Source: Arthrobacter echini (GTDB lineage Bacteria > Actinomycetota > Actinomycetes > Actinomycetales > Micrococcaceae). From it: a stretch of DNA of 64,000 nucleotides. The notes under the pieces are model-generated. The model was not told where the DNA came from. It searched no databases and worked only from the letters and a program-made list of their open reading frames with translations. The translations under genes were made by a program, and so were the position numbers. The stretch's first letter is position 1. Each line of letters starts with the position of its first letter. Positions 45,708-55,662 of the stretch are shown here, in pieces. The stretch covers positions 1 to 64,000 of the forward strand of contig NZ_SSWH01000011.1 in NCBI RefSeq assembly GCF_004803505.1, read 5' to 3'.

Positions 45708-46565
45708 TCAGGAGACCGGCGTGCTCTCCGGCCTCGCGGGGAGGATCTCAGCACGGACCAGGGACCGGTCGTAGGCGATCCGCCCCTCGTTCTCCATGAT
45801 CATGGTCTCCGCAACCTCCTCGCCGGTCCGCTTGTCGCGCTCGATACGGTACACACGATTGTGGCGGAACACCTCGCCGTCCTTCTCGTAGAAGTAGGCG
45901 TCACGCTCCCGGATGTGGAACTTCATGGGTAACTCGGCGTCGGCCCGCAGCTCCCCGCGGAGATGCTCGTCCGTGGTCCAGGTCCGGAACTGGAAGGTGT
46001 ACGGCGTTCGATTCTCCACCTGGTAGTCGAGGTAGTTGAAGGCGATCGAGGTGCCGGTTCCCCAGGGAATCTGACGATTGAAGTCCGGGAACAGATCGAG
46101 ACCGTTGTGGTGGTGATGCTCCACCACGGTGAGCGGACTGTGCAGCACCATCCAGTGCAGCAGGTTGGTGAACTGACACATCCCTCCGCCCACTCCGCGC
46201 GCCGGCTTACCGTTGCTGATCGTCATACCCTCCCGGTACCCCTCCCTGACGGAGCACCGGCCGGCCAGGTGCCAGAAGGAGAAGCGTTCTCCGGGAGCGA
46301 TGACGATCCCGTCGATCTTCGGTGCCGTCAGCCCCAGACTGACGGCTTTGTTGTCCTGCAGCTCCGTGTCCACGTTGCCGAGCTTGCGCCGGATCAGCGA
46401 CGTGTGCCGATACACCGTGACAGGCAGTGGCTCGGGCAAGCGGCGGCTGGAGAGCTGCTTCCCGCGCCGGAGGTTCCTCAGATGCCGCAGCAGGATCATC
46501 CGTTCCATGGCGATCCGATAGGTCAGCGGCGAGATCTCACCGAAGAGCCGTCGAGCCATTGACAT
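45708..46565 (-). CDS. VanW family protein
   Basis: This 285-residue protein has the VanW domain: LQDNKAVSLGLTAPKIDGIVIAPGERFSFWHL, the central GVGGGMCQFTNLLHWMVLHSPLTVVEHHHHN and the beta-rich end YFYEKDGEVFRHNRVYRIERD. It lacks a signal peptide, with only a short basic helical N-terminus. VanW domains occur outside resistance clusters, and no vanHAX genes are nearby, so vancomycin resistance should not be inferred. The conserved Cys and His cluster suggests a metal or catalytic site. It converges on the hairpin array. Confidence 0.9.
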   Translation of the reverse strand: MSMARRLFGEISPLTYRIAMERMILLRHLRNLRRGKQLSSRRLPEPLPVTVYRHTSLIRRKLGNVDTELQDNKAVSLGLTAPKIDGIVIAPGERFSFWHLAGRCSVREGYREGMTISNGKPARGVGGGMCQFTNLLHWMVLHSPLTVVEHHHHNGLDLFPDFNRQIPWGTGTSIAFNYLDYQVENRTPYTFQFRTWTTDEHLRGELRADAELPMKFHIRERDAYFYEKDGEVFRHNRVYRIERDKRTGEEVAETMIMENEGRIAYDRSLVRAEILPARPESTPVS

Positions 46566-46629
46566 ACCCCCGTATCCAGCTGATCGACCGGCGCCGGCGA
46601 AGGGGCGCGGACGTGTCCTCGGAAGAACA

Positions 46630-46668
46630 GTACTACCGGTGCTCCTCGATGAGGGGCACCGGTAGTAC
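46630..46668 (-). terminator. Long near-perfect hairpin after rnj
   Basis: GTACTACCGGTGC (46630-46642) pairs with GCACCGGTAGTAC (46656-46668). The stem continues inward through one T-G pair and CCTC/GAGG to a 3-nt GAT loop, 18 pairs in all. On the minus strand it lies 24 bp after the rnj stop and is followed by TGTTCTT, so it probably terminates rnj and insulates vanW. Confidence 0.7.
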
Positions 46669-46691
46669 GGGCGTTCAGGGGGATCCGGGGG

Positions 46692-48380
46692 TCAGGCGTC
46701 GACGACGATCGCCGTGACCACCGGCTGGCGATTGTAGAACCGGCGCATCCAGGTGGCCGTGGCCCGCTCGATGATCTCCTCCGGATCCTGCTTGCGGCCG
46801 CCCTGGCGATTCGAGGACGCATCCCGCAGCGCCTTCTCGACGGCGGCACCGGCCTTATCCAGATCCTCGTTCGAGCAGGAGAAGCCCTTGGTGAAGAACT
46901 CGGGCGGCTCGACGATGTCCCCGTTGTCAGGATCGATGATCGCCAGGACCGTGACCACGCCCTCCTCCGCCAGGCGGCGGCGCTCGCGCAGATCCTCCTC
47001 GGTGATGCCACCCACGCTGTCGCCGTCGACGAACACGAGACCGGCATCCACCTTGCCCGAGAGCGTCGCGCGCCCGCGGGCCAGATCCACGGTCACGCCG
47101 TCCTGGGCGATGACCACGTTGCGCGGATCGACGCCGGTGGAGACGGCGATCTCCGAGTTGGCGCGCAGGTGCCGCCACTCGCCGTGCACGGGCATCACGT
47201 TGCGGGGCTTGACGATGTTGTAGCAGTATGCAAGCTCGCCAGCGCTGGCATGCCCGGAGACGTGCACCTTCGCGTTGCCCTTGTGCACCACGTTCGCACC
47301 GATCTCGGTCAGCGCATTGATGATGCCGTAGATGGCATTCTCGTTGCCGGGGATCAGCGAACTGGCCAGCAGCACCGTGTCGCCCTCGGCGATCCGGATG
47401 GCATGGTCCTTGTTCGCCATCCGGGACAGGGCTGCCATCGGCTCACCCTGCGAGCCGGTGCAGATGAGGACCACCTTGTGGTCGTCGCTGCGCTCGAGCT
47501 TCCTGAAATCGACGAGGAGTCCCTGCGGGATGTTCAGGTAGCCCAGGTCCGCGGCGATGGTCATGTTGCGCACCATCGACCGCCCCACGAACGCGACCTT
47601 GCGCTTGTGCCGGTGCGCGGTGTCGATGATCTGCTGGATGCGGTGGATGTGGCTCGCGAAGCTCGAGACGATGATGCGGCGCGGAGCCGTACGGAACACG
47701 GCGTCGATGGCCGGGGCCAGGTCCTTCTCCGAGGTGGTGAAACCCGGGACATCCGCGTTCGTCGAGTCCGTGAGGAACAGGTCCACACCCTCTGCGCCGA
47801 GACGTGCGAAGGCACCGAGGTCGGTGATGCGCCGGTCCAGGGGGAACTGGTCCATCTTGAAGTCGCCCGTGTGCAGCACCATGCCGGCCGCGGTGCGGAT
47901 GGCGACGGCGAGGCTGTCGGGGATGGAGTGGTTGACGGCGACGAACTCCAGGTCGAAGCCCTCGATGGTGCGCCGGTCGCCCTCCTTGACCTGGATGGTC
48001 TTCGGCGTGATGCGGTGCTCCTTGAGCTTCGCCTCGATGAACGCCAGCGTGAGCCGCGATCCGATCAGGGGGATGTCCGCGCGTTCCCTCAGGAGATAGG
48101 GGATGCCCCCGATGTGATCCTCGTGACCGTGGGTCAGGACCACGGCGACGACGTCGTCGAGGCGCTCGCGGATGTAGGAGAAATCGGGGAGGATGACGTT
48201 GATGCCGGGCTGGTGGTCCTCGGGGAACAGGACGCCGCAATCGACGATCAGCAATTTGCCGTCGAATTCGAAGACGGTCATGTTTCTGCCGATCTCACCG
48301 ATCCCACCGAGTGCGACGATGCGCATGGCTCCCTTGGCCAGTTCCCGTGGTGCTTTCAGTGCAGCAGGTCGTTTATTCAC
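46692..48380 (-). CDS. rnj: Ribonuclease J
   Basis: RNase J is a beta-CASP metallo-beta-lactamase enzyme with endo- and 5'-exonuclease activity for mRNA decay and rRNA processing. It has 562 residues. The zinc site is LTHGHEDHIGG (His84, His86, Asp88, His89). The beta-CASP motifs LTDSTNADVPGFTTSEK, VSSFASHIHRIQQ, CTGSQGEPMAALSRM and HVSGHAS are all present. The C-terminal domain ends EEIIERATATWMRRFYNRQPVV. The GTG at 48380 begins NKRPAALKAPRELAKGAMRIV, as in actinobacterial homologues. It is divergent from guaB, 292 bp apart. Confidence 0.96.
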   Translation of the reverse strand: MNKRPAALKAPRELAKGAMRIVALGGIGEIGRNMTVFEFDGKLLIVDCGVLFPEDHQPGINVILPDFSYIRERLDDVVAVVLTHGHEDHIGGIPYLLRERADIPLIGSRLTLAFIEAKLKEHRITPKTIQVKEGDRRTIEGFDLEFVAVNHSIPDSLAVAIRTAAGMVLHTGDFKMDQFPLDRRITDLGAFARLGAEGVDLFLTDSTNADVPGFTTSEKDLAPAIDAVFRTAPRRIIVSSFASHIHRIQQIIDTAHRHKRKVAFVGRSMVRNMTIAADLGYLNIPQGLLVDFRKLERSDDHKVVLICTGSQGEPMAALSRMANKDHAIRIAEGDTVLLASSLIPGNENAIYGIINALTEIGANVVHKGNAKVHVSGHASAGELAYCYNIVKPRNVMPVHGEWRHLRANSEIAVSTGVDPRNVVIAQDGVTVDLARGRATLSGKVDAGLVFVDGDSVGGITEEDLRERRRLAEEGVVTVLAIIDPDNGDIVEPPEFFTKGFSCSNEDLDKAGAAVEKALRDASSNRQGGRKQDPEEIIERATATWMRRFYNRQPVVTAIVVDA

Positions 48381-48552
48381 AGATCAGAATTCTCTCGTTG
48401 GTGAGCCGACGCGGGCCAGGGGCTCTCGAGCGGTGTGGCGTCGAGGCCGGCGGACCCGGCGATCGGGCTCGGATGGTCCCGGGTATCCGCCGGGAGATAC
48501 TCCTCTCTAGAGTACGTGGTTCTGCGGGGGCACGGAGGACCGGCGGAAATAG

Positions 48553-50199
<1,647 letters not shown>

Positions 50200-50247
50200 T
50201 CATCCCCGCACGCTCGTGAGACACGTCCTCGTACAAGGAGGTGTGCC

Positions 50248-52077
50248 ATGAGCGGACTCACCCAACCCGAGGCCACCGCCCGCCGCAAGCTCCGGCTCCG
50301 CCCGTACGCACACGCCGTCGGGCAGGTGCTCTCGGTCAGCGCCAAGGCGTCGCCGGGCGCGGTCGCCATGAAGATCGGCGGCTCCCTCATCTCCGCGGTG
50401 CTGCCCCTGGTGACCACGTACTTCGCGGCCCTCACGACGACGGCGCTCGCGAACGCCTATGCGGGTGAGGCCGACGCCGGACGGTCGGCCATCGTCTACG
50501 TGGTCATCACCGTGGTCCTGGGACTGCTGTGGGGAGCCTTCACGAGCGTGGACCGCTACATCCAGCAGGTGCTGAGCTTCCGGGTCGGCGCCATCGTCGG
50601 GGACCGCATGTACGAGCGCTTCCTGGCGCTGGAGTTCTGGCGCTACGACGACAAGGAGACCGTTGATCTCTACGACCGCGCGCGCCGCTTCTCGGACTCC
50701 TACGCGCGGGTGCTGGATCGGATCGCGGCGATCTTCACGCAACTGGTGTCCGTGGTCCTCGCGATCGGAGCCCTGCTCCTGGTCAGCTGGTGGATCGCGC
50801 TGATCGTCCTGGTGGCGATCATCCCCAGCGTCTACCTGCAGTTCAAGCTCTCCCGCGAGCAGATAGCGCACTGGAACACCCAGGTCGATTCCCGCAGGCA
50901 GCGGCGCATGATCGAGGCGAATCTCATGAAGCCGCAGAACATCGCCGAGATGCGCCTCTACGGGATCGTCCGGTATCTGATGAATCTGCGCTCCAAGCTG
51001 CGCGACGTCGACGAGAAGCGCCGGCTCGACTTCCAGAAGCGCTACATCCCCAAGCAGCTCCTGGCCGACGCACTGCAGTACGGCGCCCAGCTGCTCGCTC
51101 TCGTGTGGGTCGTGGGCCAGATCGTCGCGCGGGCGCAACCGGTGGGCCAGTTCCTCTACATCCAGCAGATCGTCAGCCGGGCGCTGACCACGGCGAACAG
51201 TCTCGTCTCGTCCCTGAGCTCCATCGACGAGGACCTGGCCAATCTCAAGGACTACGAGCAGTTCATGGAATTCCCGCTGTCCACCACCGCCACGGGCCGG
51301 CTGGACGGCGCGCCGTCCGCCGTCGAGCTCCGTGACATCCACTTCACCTACACCGGTTCCGAGGCGGAAGTGCTCAAGGGGATCTCGATGGCGTTCGAGC
51401 GGGGCACGCACGTGGCGATCGTCGGGGAGAACGGCGCGGGGAAGTCCACCCTCGTGCGGATCCTCGCGGGGCTCTACCAGCCCAGCGAGGGAGCGGTGCT
51501 GCTCGACGGCCGCGATCTGCGCGGGATCCGCATCGACGACTGGCACGAGCACCTGGCGGTGATGTCCCAGGACTTCCTGCGCTACGAGTTCGCGACCGCC
51601 GCGAACAACATCTACTTCGGCGACGTGCACGGGCCCCGCGACGACGACCGCATCCGCGAGGCCGCCCGGAATGCGGAGGCCGCCGAGTTCATCGAGAAGC
51701 TGCCCAGCGGGTTCGAGAACTACGTCAGCAACTGGATGGAGGATCCGCGCGGCCGGAAGGGCAGCGGGCTCTCCGGCGGGCAGTGGCAGCGCCTGGCCAT
51801 GGCACGGAACCTCTACCGGAATGCGCCGTTCATCGTCATGGACGAGCCGACGTCGGCCATCGACGCCCTTGCGGAGAACCGGATCTTCTCGCAGCTCTTC
51901 GCGGACCGCTCGAGGACCATCGTCGCGATCAGTCACCGGCTCGCCACGATCGAGAAGGCGGACATCGTGTACATGCTGGAGAACGGCAGGATCGTCGAAT
52001 CGGGTACGCACCGCGAGCTCGTCGCACTGCGGGGACGGTACTACCGCATGTTCGAGAGCCAGTTGCCGGAGGCCTGA
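50248..52077 (+). CDS. ABC exporter half-transporter (fused permease and ATPase)
   Basis: This 609-residue protein has a six-helix membrane domain (to about residue 330) and a nucleotide-binding domain. Walker A is GENGAGKST, the signature LSGGQWQR, Walker B FIVMDEPTSAID and the H-loop ISHRL. It should act as a homodimer. The membrane domain resembles the group that exports lipids or peptides, but the cargo is unknown. AAGGAGGTG precedes the ATG. It follows guaB by 48 bp on the same strand. Confidence 0.93.
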   Translation: MSGLTQPEATARRKLRLRPYAHAVGQVLSVSAKASPGAVAMKIGGSLISAVLPLVTTYFAALTTTALANAYAGEADAGRSAIVYVVITVVLGLLWGAFTSVDRYIQQVLSFRVGAIVGDRMYERFLALEFWRYDDKETVDLYDRARRFSDSYARVLDRIAAIFTQLVSVVLAIGALLLVSWWIALIVLVAIIPSVYLQFKLSREQIAHWNTQVDSRRQRRMIEANLMKPQNIAEMRLYGIVRYLMNLRSKLRDVDEKRRLDFQKRYIPKQLLADALQYGAQLLALVWVVGQIVARAQPVGQFLYIQQIVSRALTTANSLVSSLSSIDEDLANLKDYEQFMEFPLSTTATGRLDGAPSAVELRDIHFTYTGSEAEVLKGISMAFERGTHVAIVGENGAGKSTLVRILAGLYQPSEGAVLLDGRDLRGIRIDDWHEHLAVMSQDFLRYEFATAANNIYFGDVHGPRDDDRIREAARNAEAAEFIEKLPSGFENYVSNWMEDPRGRKGSGLSGGQWQRLAMARNLYRNAPFIVMDEPTSAIDALAENRIFSQLFADRSRTIVAISHRLATIEKADIVYMLENGRIVESGTHRELVALRGRYYRMFESQLPEA

Positions 52078-52162
52078 GCGGGATCGGGCCGGTAAGCCGG
52101 GCCCGCTGCCTCCACCGCAGCCGCCGCCGATGCGGCACCCGGCGCTGGGCTAATCTGGAGCA

Positions 52163-53302
52163 GTGACTTACGAGATCGAGATCGGCCTGGCCAAGCGCGG
52201 GCGCAGGGCATATTCGCTGGACGACGTGGCGGTGGTCCCGTCCCGGCGCACCCGCGATCCGCGCGACGTCTCGGTGTCCTGGCAGATCGACGCCTACCAG
52301 TTCGAGATGCCGGTCATTGCAGCTCCCATGGATTCGGTGATGTCCCCGGCCACGGCGATCGCCCTGGGCAGGCTCGGGGGGCTGGGTGTGCTGAATCTCG
52401 AGGGGCTGTGGACCCGCTACGAGGACCCCCAGCCCGTCCTGGACGAGATCGCGGACCTGGGTACCGAGAACTTCAGCCCGGCGGCGACGCGTCGCCTGCA
52501 GGAGATCTACGAGGCGCCCATCCGGGCCGAGCTCATCACGAGCCGCCTCGCGGAGATCCGCGAGGCCGGAGTGACGGTCGCCGGCTCGCTCACCCCGCAG
52601 CGCACCCAGCAGTTCTACCGCACGGTCCTCGCCGCCGGCGTGGACATCTTCGTGATCCGCGGCACCACTGTCTCCGCGGAGCACGTGTCCAGGAACGAGG
52701 AGCCCCTGGACCTGAAGACGTTCATCTACGAGCTCGACGTCCCCGTGATCGTCGGCGGGGCCGCCGGATACACGCCCGCACTGCACCTGATGCGCACGGG
52801 CGCGGCCGGCGTCCTTGTCGGGTTCGGGGGAGGAGCGACGACGACGACCCGCAGGGCGCTCGGCATCCACTCGCCACTGGCCTCGGCCATCGCCGACGTC
52901 GCAGGAGCCCGCCGGGACTACCTGGACGAATCCGGGGGGCGCTACGTCCATGTCATCGCCGACGGCGGCATGGGCGCCAGTGGGGACATCGTCAAAGCCA
53001 TCGCCATGGGCGCCGACGCCGTCATGCTCGGCTCGGCCCTGGCGCGCGCCGAGGAGGCGCCCGGCAGGGGCTGGCACTGGGGCCAGGAGGCCCACCACGG
53101 GGAGCTGCCGCGCGGCGACCGCGTCGATGTCGGTTCGGTCGGTCCGCTGCAGGAGGTCCTCTGGGGTCCGTCCCACCACACCAACGGCACCTCCAATCTC
53201 GTCGGAGCACTCCGCCGTGCGATGGCCACCGCTGGCTACTCCGACCTCAAGGAGTTCCAGCGGGTCGAAGTGGTCCTCTCGCCCTACGCCTCGCTCGACT
53301 GA
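52163..53302 (+). CDS. guaB3: GuaB3-family IMP dehydrogenase-related protein
   Basis: This 379-residue TIM barrel is related to IMP dehydrogenase but without CBS domains. The start MTYEIEIGLAKRGRRAYSLDDVAVVPSRRTRDP is typical of actinobacterial GuaB3. The usual catalytic-loop motif GPGSICTTR is here VGFGGGATTTTRRALG, so the catalytic cysteine is absent. The phosphate-binding end VIADGGMGASGDIVKAIAMGADAVMLGSAL is intact, suggesting it still binds a nucleotide. Work on a cyanobacterial GuaB3 has reported IMP dehydrogenase activity; here catalysis would need a different mechanism. Confidence 0.93.
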   Translation: MTYEIEIGLAKRGRRAYSLDDVAVVPSRRTRDPRDVSVSWQIDAYQFEMPVIAAPMDSVMSPATAIALGRLGGLGVLNLEGLWTRYEDPQPVLDEIADLGTENFSPAATRRLQEIYEAPIRAELITSRLAEIREAGVTVAGSLTPQRTQQFYRTVLAAGVDIFVIRGTTVSAEHVSRNEEPLDLKTFIYELDVPVIVGGAAGYTPALHLMRTGAAGVLVGFGGGATTTTRRALGIHSPLASAIADVAGARRDYLDESGGRYVHVIADGGMGASGDIVKAIAMGADAVMLGSALARAEEAPGRGWHWGQEAHHGELPRGDRVDVGSVGPLQEVLWGPSHHTNGTSNLVGALRRAMATAGYSDLKEFQRVEVVLSPYASLD

Positions 53303-53357
53303 CCGGCCGGCCGAATCAGCTCGAGGGACCCGAGGAACCTGCTTCGAAAGGTACACA

Positions 53358-53849
53358 GTGAGTGATTCGTTCCCCGAGCGTTACGACGTCGAGATCACCA
53401 CCCCGGATCTCGTGATCCTGGAGATGGAGGCGGACTCCAGGAAGGACGCCGCCGCCCAGCTCGCGGGGCGACTCCACCGGGCCGGGCGTATCTCCGACCT
53501 CGACGGGTTCCTCGGCCAGGTCAACGCACGCGAGCACCAGCTGGCCACGGGACTGCCCGGGGGCGTCGGTCTGCCGCACGCGCGCAGCGAGTACGTGAAC
53601 CGGACCTCGATCGCCGTGGGGGTGACCCGCTTCGGCTACAGCATCGACTTCGGCGCCGTGGACGGACCGGCCACCCTCGTGCTCCTGATGGCCACGCCGG
53701 CCCAGTCCTTCTCCGAGCACCTCGAAGTGCTGGCCACCACCGCCCGCAGCCTCTTCAAGGAGAACTTCCGCGAGTCCCTGCGCCGGGCGCACGACGCCGA
53801 GGTGATCGCCGAGCTGATCAATTCCTCCCTGGTGTTCTTCGACCACTAG
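53358..53849 (+). CDS. PTS fructose-type EIIA domain protein
   Basis: This 163-residue protein is an EIIA of the fructose/mannitol/nitrogen class. The phosphorylated histidine is His74 in GGVGLPHARSEYV. LVLLMATPAQSFSEHLEVLATTARSL completes the fold. The GTG at 53358 has AAAGG upstream. There is no EIIB/EIIC gene beside it, so it may be part of a regulatory or incomplete PTS using the enzyme I encoded at 26199. It converges with the ABC exporter pair. Confidence 0.9.
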   Translation: MSDSFPERYDVEITTPDLVILEMEADSRKDAAAQLAGRLHRAGRISDLDGFLGQVNAREHQLATGLPGGVGLPHARSEYVNRTSIAVGVTRFGYSIDFGAVDGPATLVLLMATPAQSFSEHLEVLATTARSLFKENFRESLRRAHDAEVIAELINSSLVFFDH

Positions 53850-53853
53850 ACCA

Positions 53854-53870
53854 CTGGACCGGTAGTCCAG
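53854..53870. terminator. Small inverted repeat between convergent genes
   Basis: CTGGAC (53854-53859) and GTCCAG (53865-53870) with a 5-nt loop lie directly after the EIIA stop and 46 bp from the ABC stop. There is no T-run. Possible weak bidirectional terminator. Confidence 0.35.
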
Positions 53871-53916
53871 CGGCGCTGCAGCCCGGCGGGGAGTTCACTC
53901 GGTCAGTTGCCTGCGT

Positions 53917-55662
53917 TCACTCGCTCCGCCACGAGTTCCACAGCGAGGCGTACGCTCCGTCCAGAAGGATCAGCTCCTCGTGGGAGCCGAGTTCGATGAT
54001 GCGGCCGTGCTCCACGACGGCCACCCGGTCGGCGTCGTGCGCCGTGTGCAGGCGGTGGGCGATCGCGACGACGGTCCGGCCCTCCAGCACCGCGTTCAGC
54101 GAACGCTCGAGGTCCCGGGCGGCCTGCGGATCGATCAGGGACGTGGCCTCGTCGAGCACCAGCGTGTGCGGATCGGCGAGGATCAGCCGTGCCAGGGCGA
54201 GCTCCTGGGCCTGGGCAGGGGTCAGTTCGTGGGCGCCGGAGCCGACCTCCGTCCCCATCCCCTCGGGCAGCTGCTTGACCCAGTCGAGCGCACCGACGCT
54301 GCGCAGCGCATCCTCGATCTCGGCGTCGGCCGCATCGGCGCGGCCCAGGCGTACGTTGTCCGAGACCGATCCCACGAACACGTGGTGCTCCTGCGTGACG
54401 AGAGCCACCTCGCGGCGCAGGTCGTCGAGCGGGCGGTCCACGAGGGGCACGCCTCCCACCGTGACGGTGCCCGACGTCGGCGGGTGGATCCCCGCGATCA
54501 GGCGCCCCAGTGTGGACTTCCCGGCACCCGAGGGGCCGACGACGGCGAGGCGTTCCCCGCGCACCAGGGTCAGATCGACGCCGTGCAGCACAGTGTGACC
54601 CGGGCGGTAGGCGTAGCTGGCGCCGGCGACCACGATGTCGTCGTCGGCCGGCTCCGCCGCCGTGGCCGTGCGGTCCGGTTCCACGTCCTTGATGCCGACG
54701 ATCCTGGCGAGTGACGCGGCACCGACCTGGATCTCGTCGGTCCACATGATGAGCAGATCCACCGGATCGATCAGTCGCACTGCGAACAGTGCCACGGTGG
54801 CGACCGCACCCGGGGTGACGATGCCCTGGCCCGCGAGCCACCCGCCCCACAGCAGCACTCCGGCAGCGGGCAGCCAGAAGGCGATGTCCGCAGCCGGGAA
54901 GAGGATGGACCGCAGCCACAGCGTGTAGCGCTCCGCCTGGAAACTCTTGGTGAGGGCGGCGTCGATCTCCTCGCGGCGCAGCGCACCGAGGCCGAGCGCA
55001 TCCACGGTCCGCGCACCCTCGATGGTCTCGGTGATGGCTCCGTTGACCACGGCGTACGTCTCGCGCTCGCGCATGTAGCCCCGGGCGCTGCGCGCGAGGT
55101 ACCAGCGCGTCACCGCCCACAGCAGCGGAAGGCCCACGAGCAGGGCCAGGGACAGGACGGGAGAGGTGACGACGGCGATCCCCAGGGTGAGGAGGATGGT
55201 CACCACCGACACGACGACCTGCGGGACGCCGAAGCGCACGGTGTGGGACACGGCGTCGATGTCGTTCGTGGTGCGGGCCACGAGATCGCCCGTCCCGGCC
55301 TTCTCCACGGTGGACAGCGGAAGCGCCGTCACGTCCCGCATGAAGTCCTCGCGCAGTTGCGCGAAGACGCGCTCACCGAAGACCATGCCCGAACGGACCG
55401 CGTAGCGCCGGAGCACCGCCTGCACCAGGAGGAAGCCGAGCATGCCCAGCGACACGAGCGCGACGAACGTCATGGTGGTGCCCGCGGAGAGGGCGTCGAT
55501 GAGGGTTCCGAGCAGCAGCGGACCGGCGAGCCCCGCCACGGCCGAGCCGATGTACAGGGCGATGACGACGCCGAGGCCGCGCCGGTGATGGCGGATCAGC
55601 CGGGCGGCCTCGCCGCGCACCGATCGCGCGTCCGCGACGGGAAGCGCGGTGGTACTACTCAC
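53917..55662 (-). CDS. ABC exporter subunit with intact Walker motifs but degenerate signature
   Basis: This 581-residue half-transporter has six membrane helices and a nucleotide-binding domain. Walker A GPSGAGKS (376-383), Walker B LVLDE (501-505) and the AHRL switch are normal. The signature that should read LSGGQ is LTPAQ (480-484, in HELTPAQAQELALAR). It overlaps the partner gene (55655-57373) by 8 bp and must form a heterodimer with it. In that dimer its Walker motifs pair with the partner's intact FSGGQ. Cargo unknown. The GTG start at 55662 begins SSTTALPVADARSV. Confidence 0.92.
   Translation of the reverse strand: MSSTTALPVADARSVRGEAARLIRHHRRGLGVVIALYIGSAVAGLAGPLLLGTLIDALSAGTTMTFVALVSLGMLGFLLVQAVLRRYAVRSGMVFGERVFAQLREDFMRDVTALPLSTVEKAGTGDLVARTTNDIDAVSHTVRFGVPQVVVSVVTILLTLGIAVVTSPVLSLALLVGLPLLWAVTRWYLARSARGYMRERETYAVVNGAITETIEGARTVDALGLGALRREEIDAALTKSFQAERYTLWLRSILFPAADIAFWLPAAGVLLWGGWLAGQGIVTPGAVATVALFAVRLIDPVDLLIMWTDEIQVGAASLARIVGIKDVEPDRTATAAEPADDDIVVAGASYAYRPGHTVLHGVDLTLVRGERLAVVGPSGAGKSTLGRLIAGIHPPTSGTVTVGGVPLVDRPLDDLRREVALVTQEHHVFVGSVSDNVRLGRADAADAEIEDALRSVGALDWVKQLPEGMGTEVGSGAHELTPAQAQELALARLILADPHTLVLDEATSLIDPQAARDLERSLNAVLEGRTVVAIAHRLHTAHDADRVAVVEHGRIIELGSHEELILLDGAYASLWNSWRSE

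Noticed and set aside
45708-46565. Vancomycin resistance locus
   Set aside because: Only a VanW domain is present; there are no vanH, vanA/B ligase, vanX or vanRS genes, and VanW proteins are widespread outside resistance.
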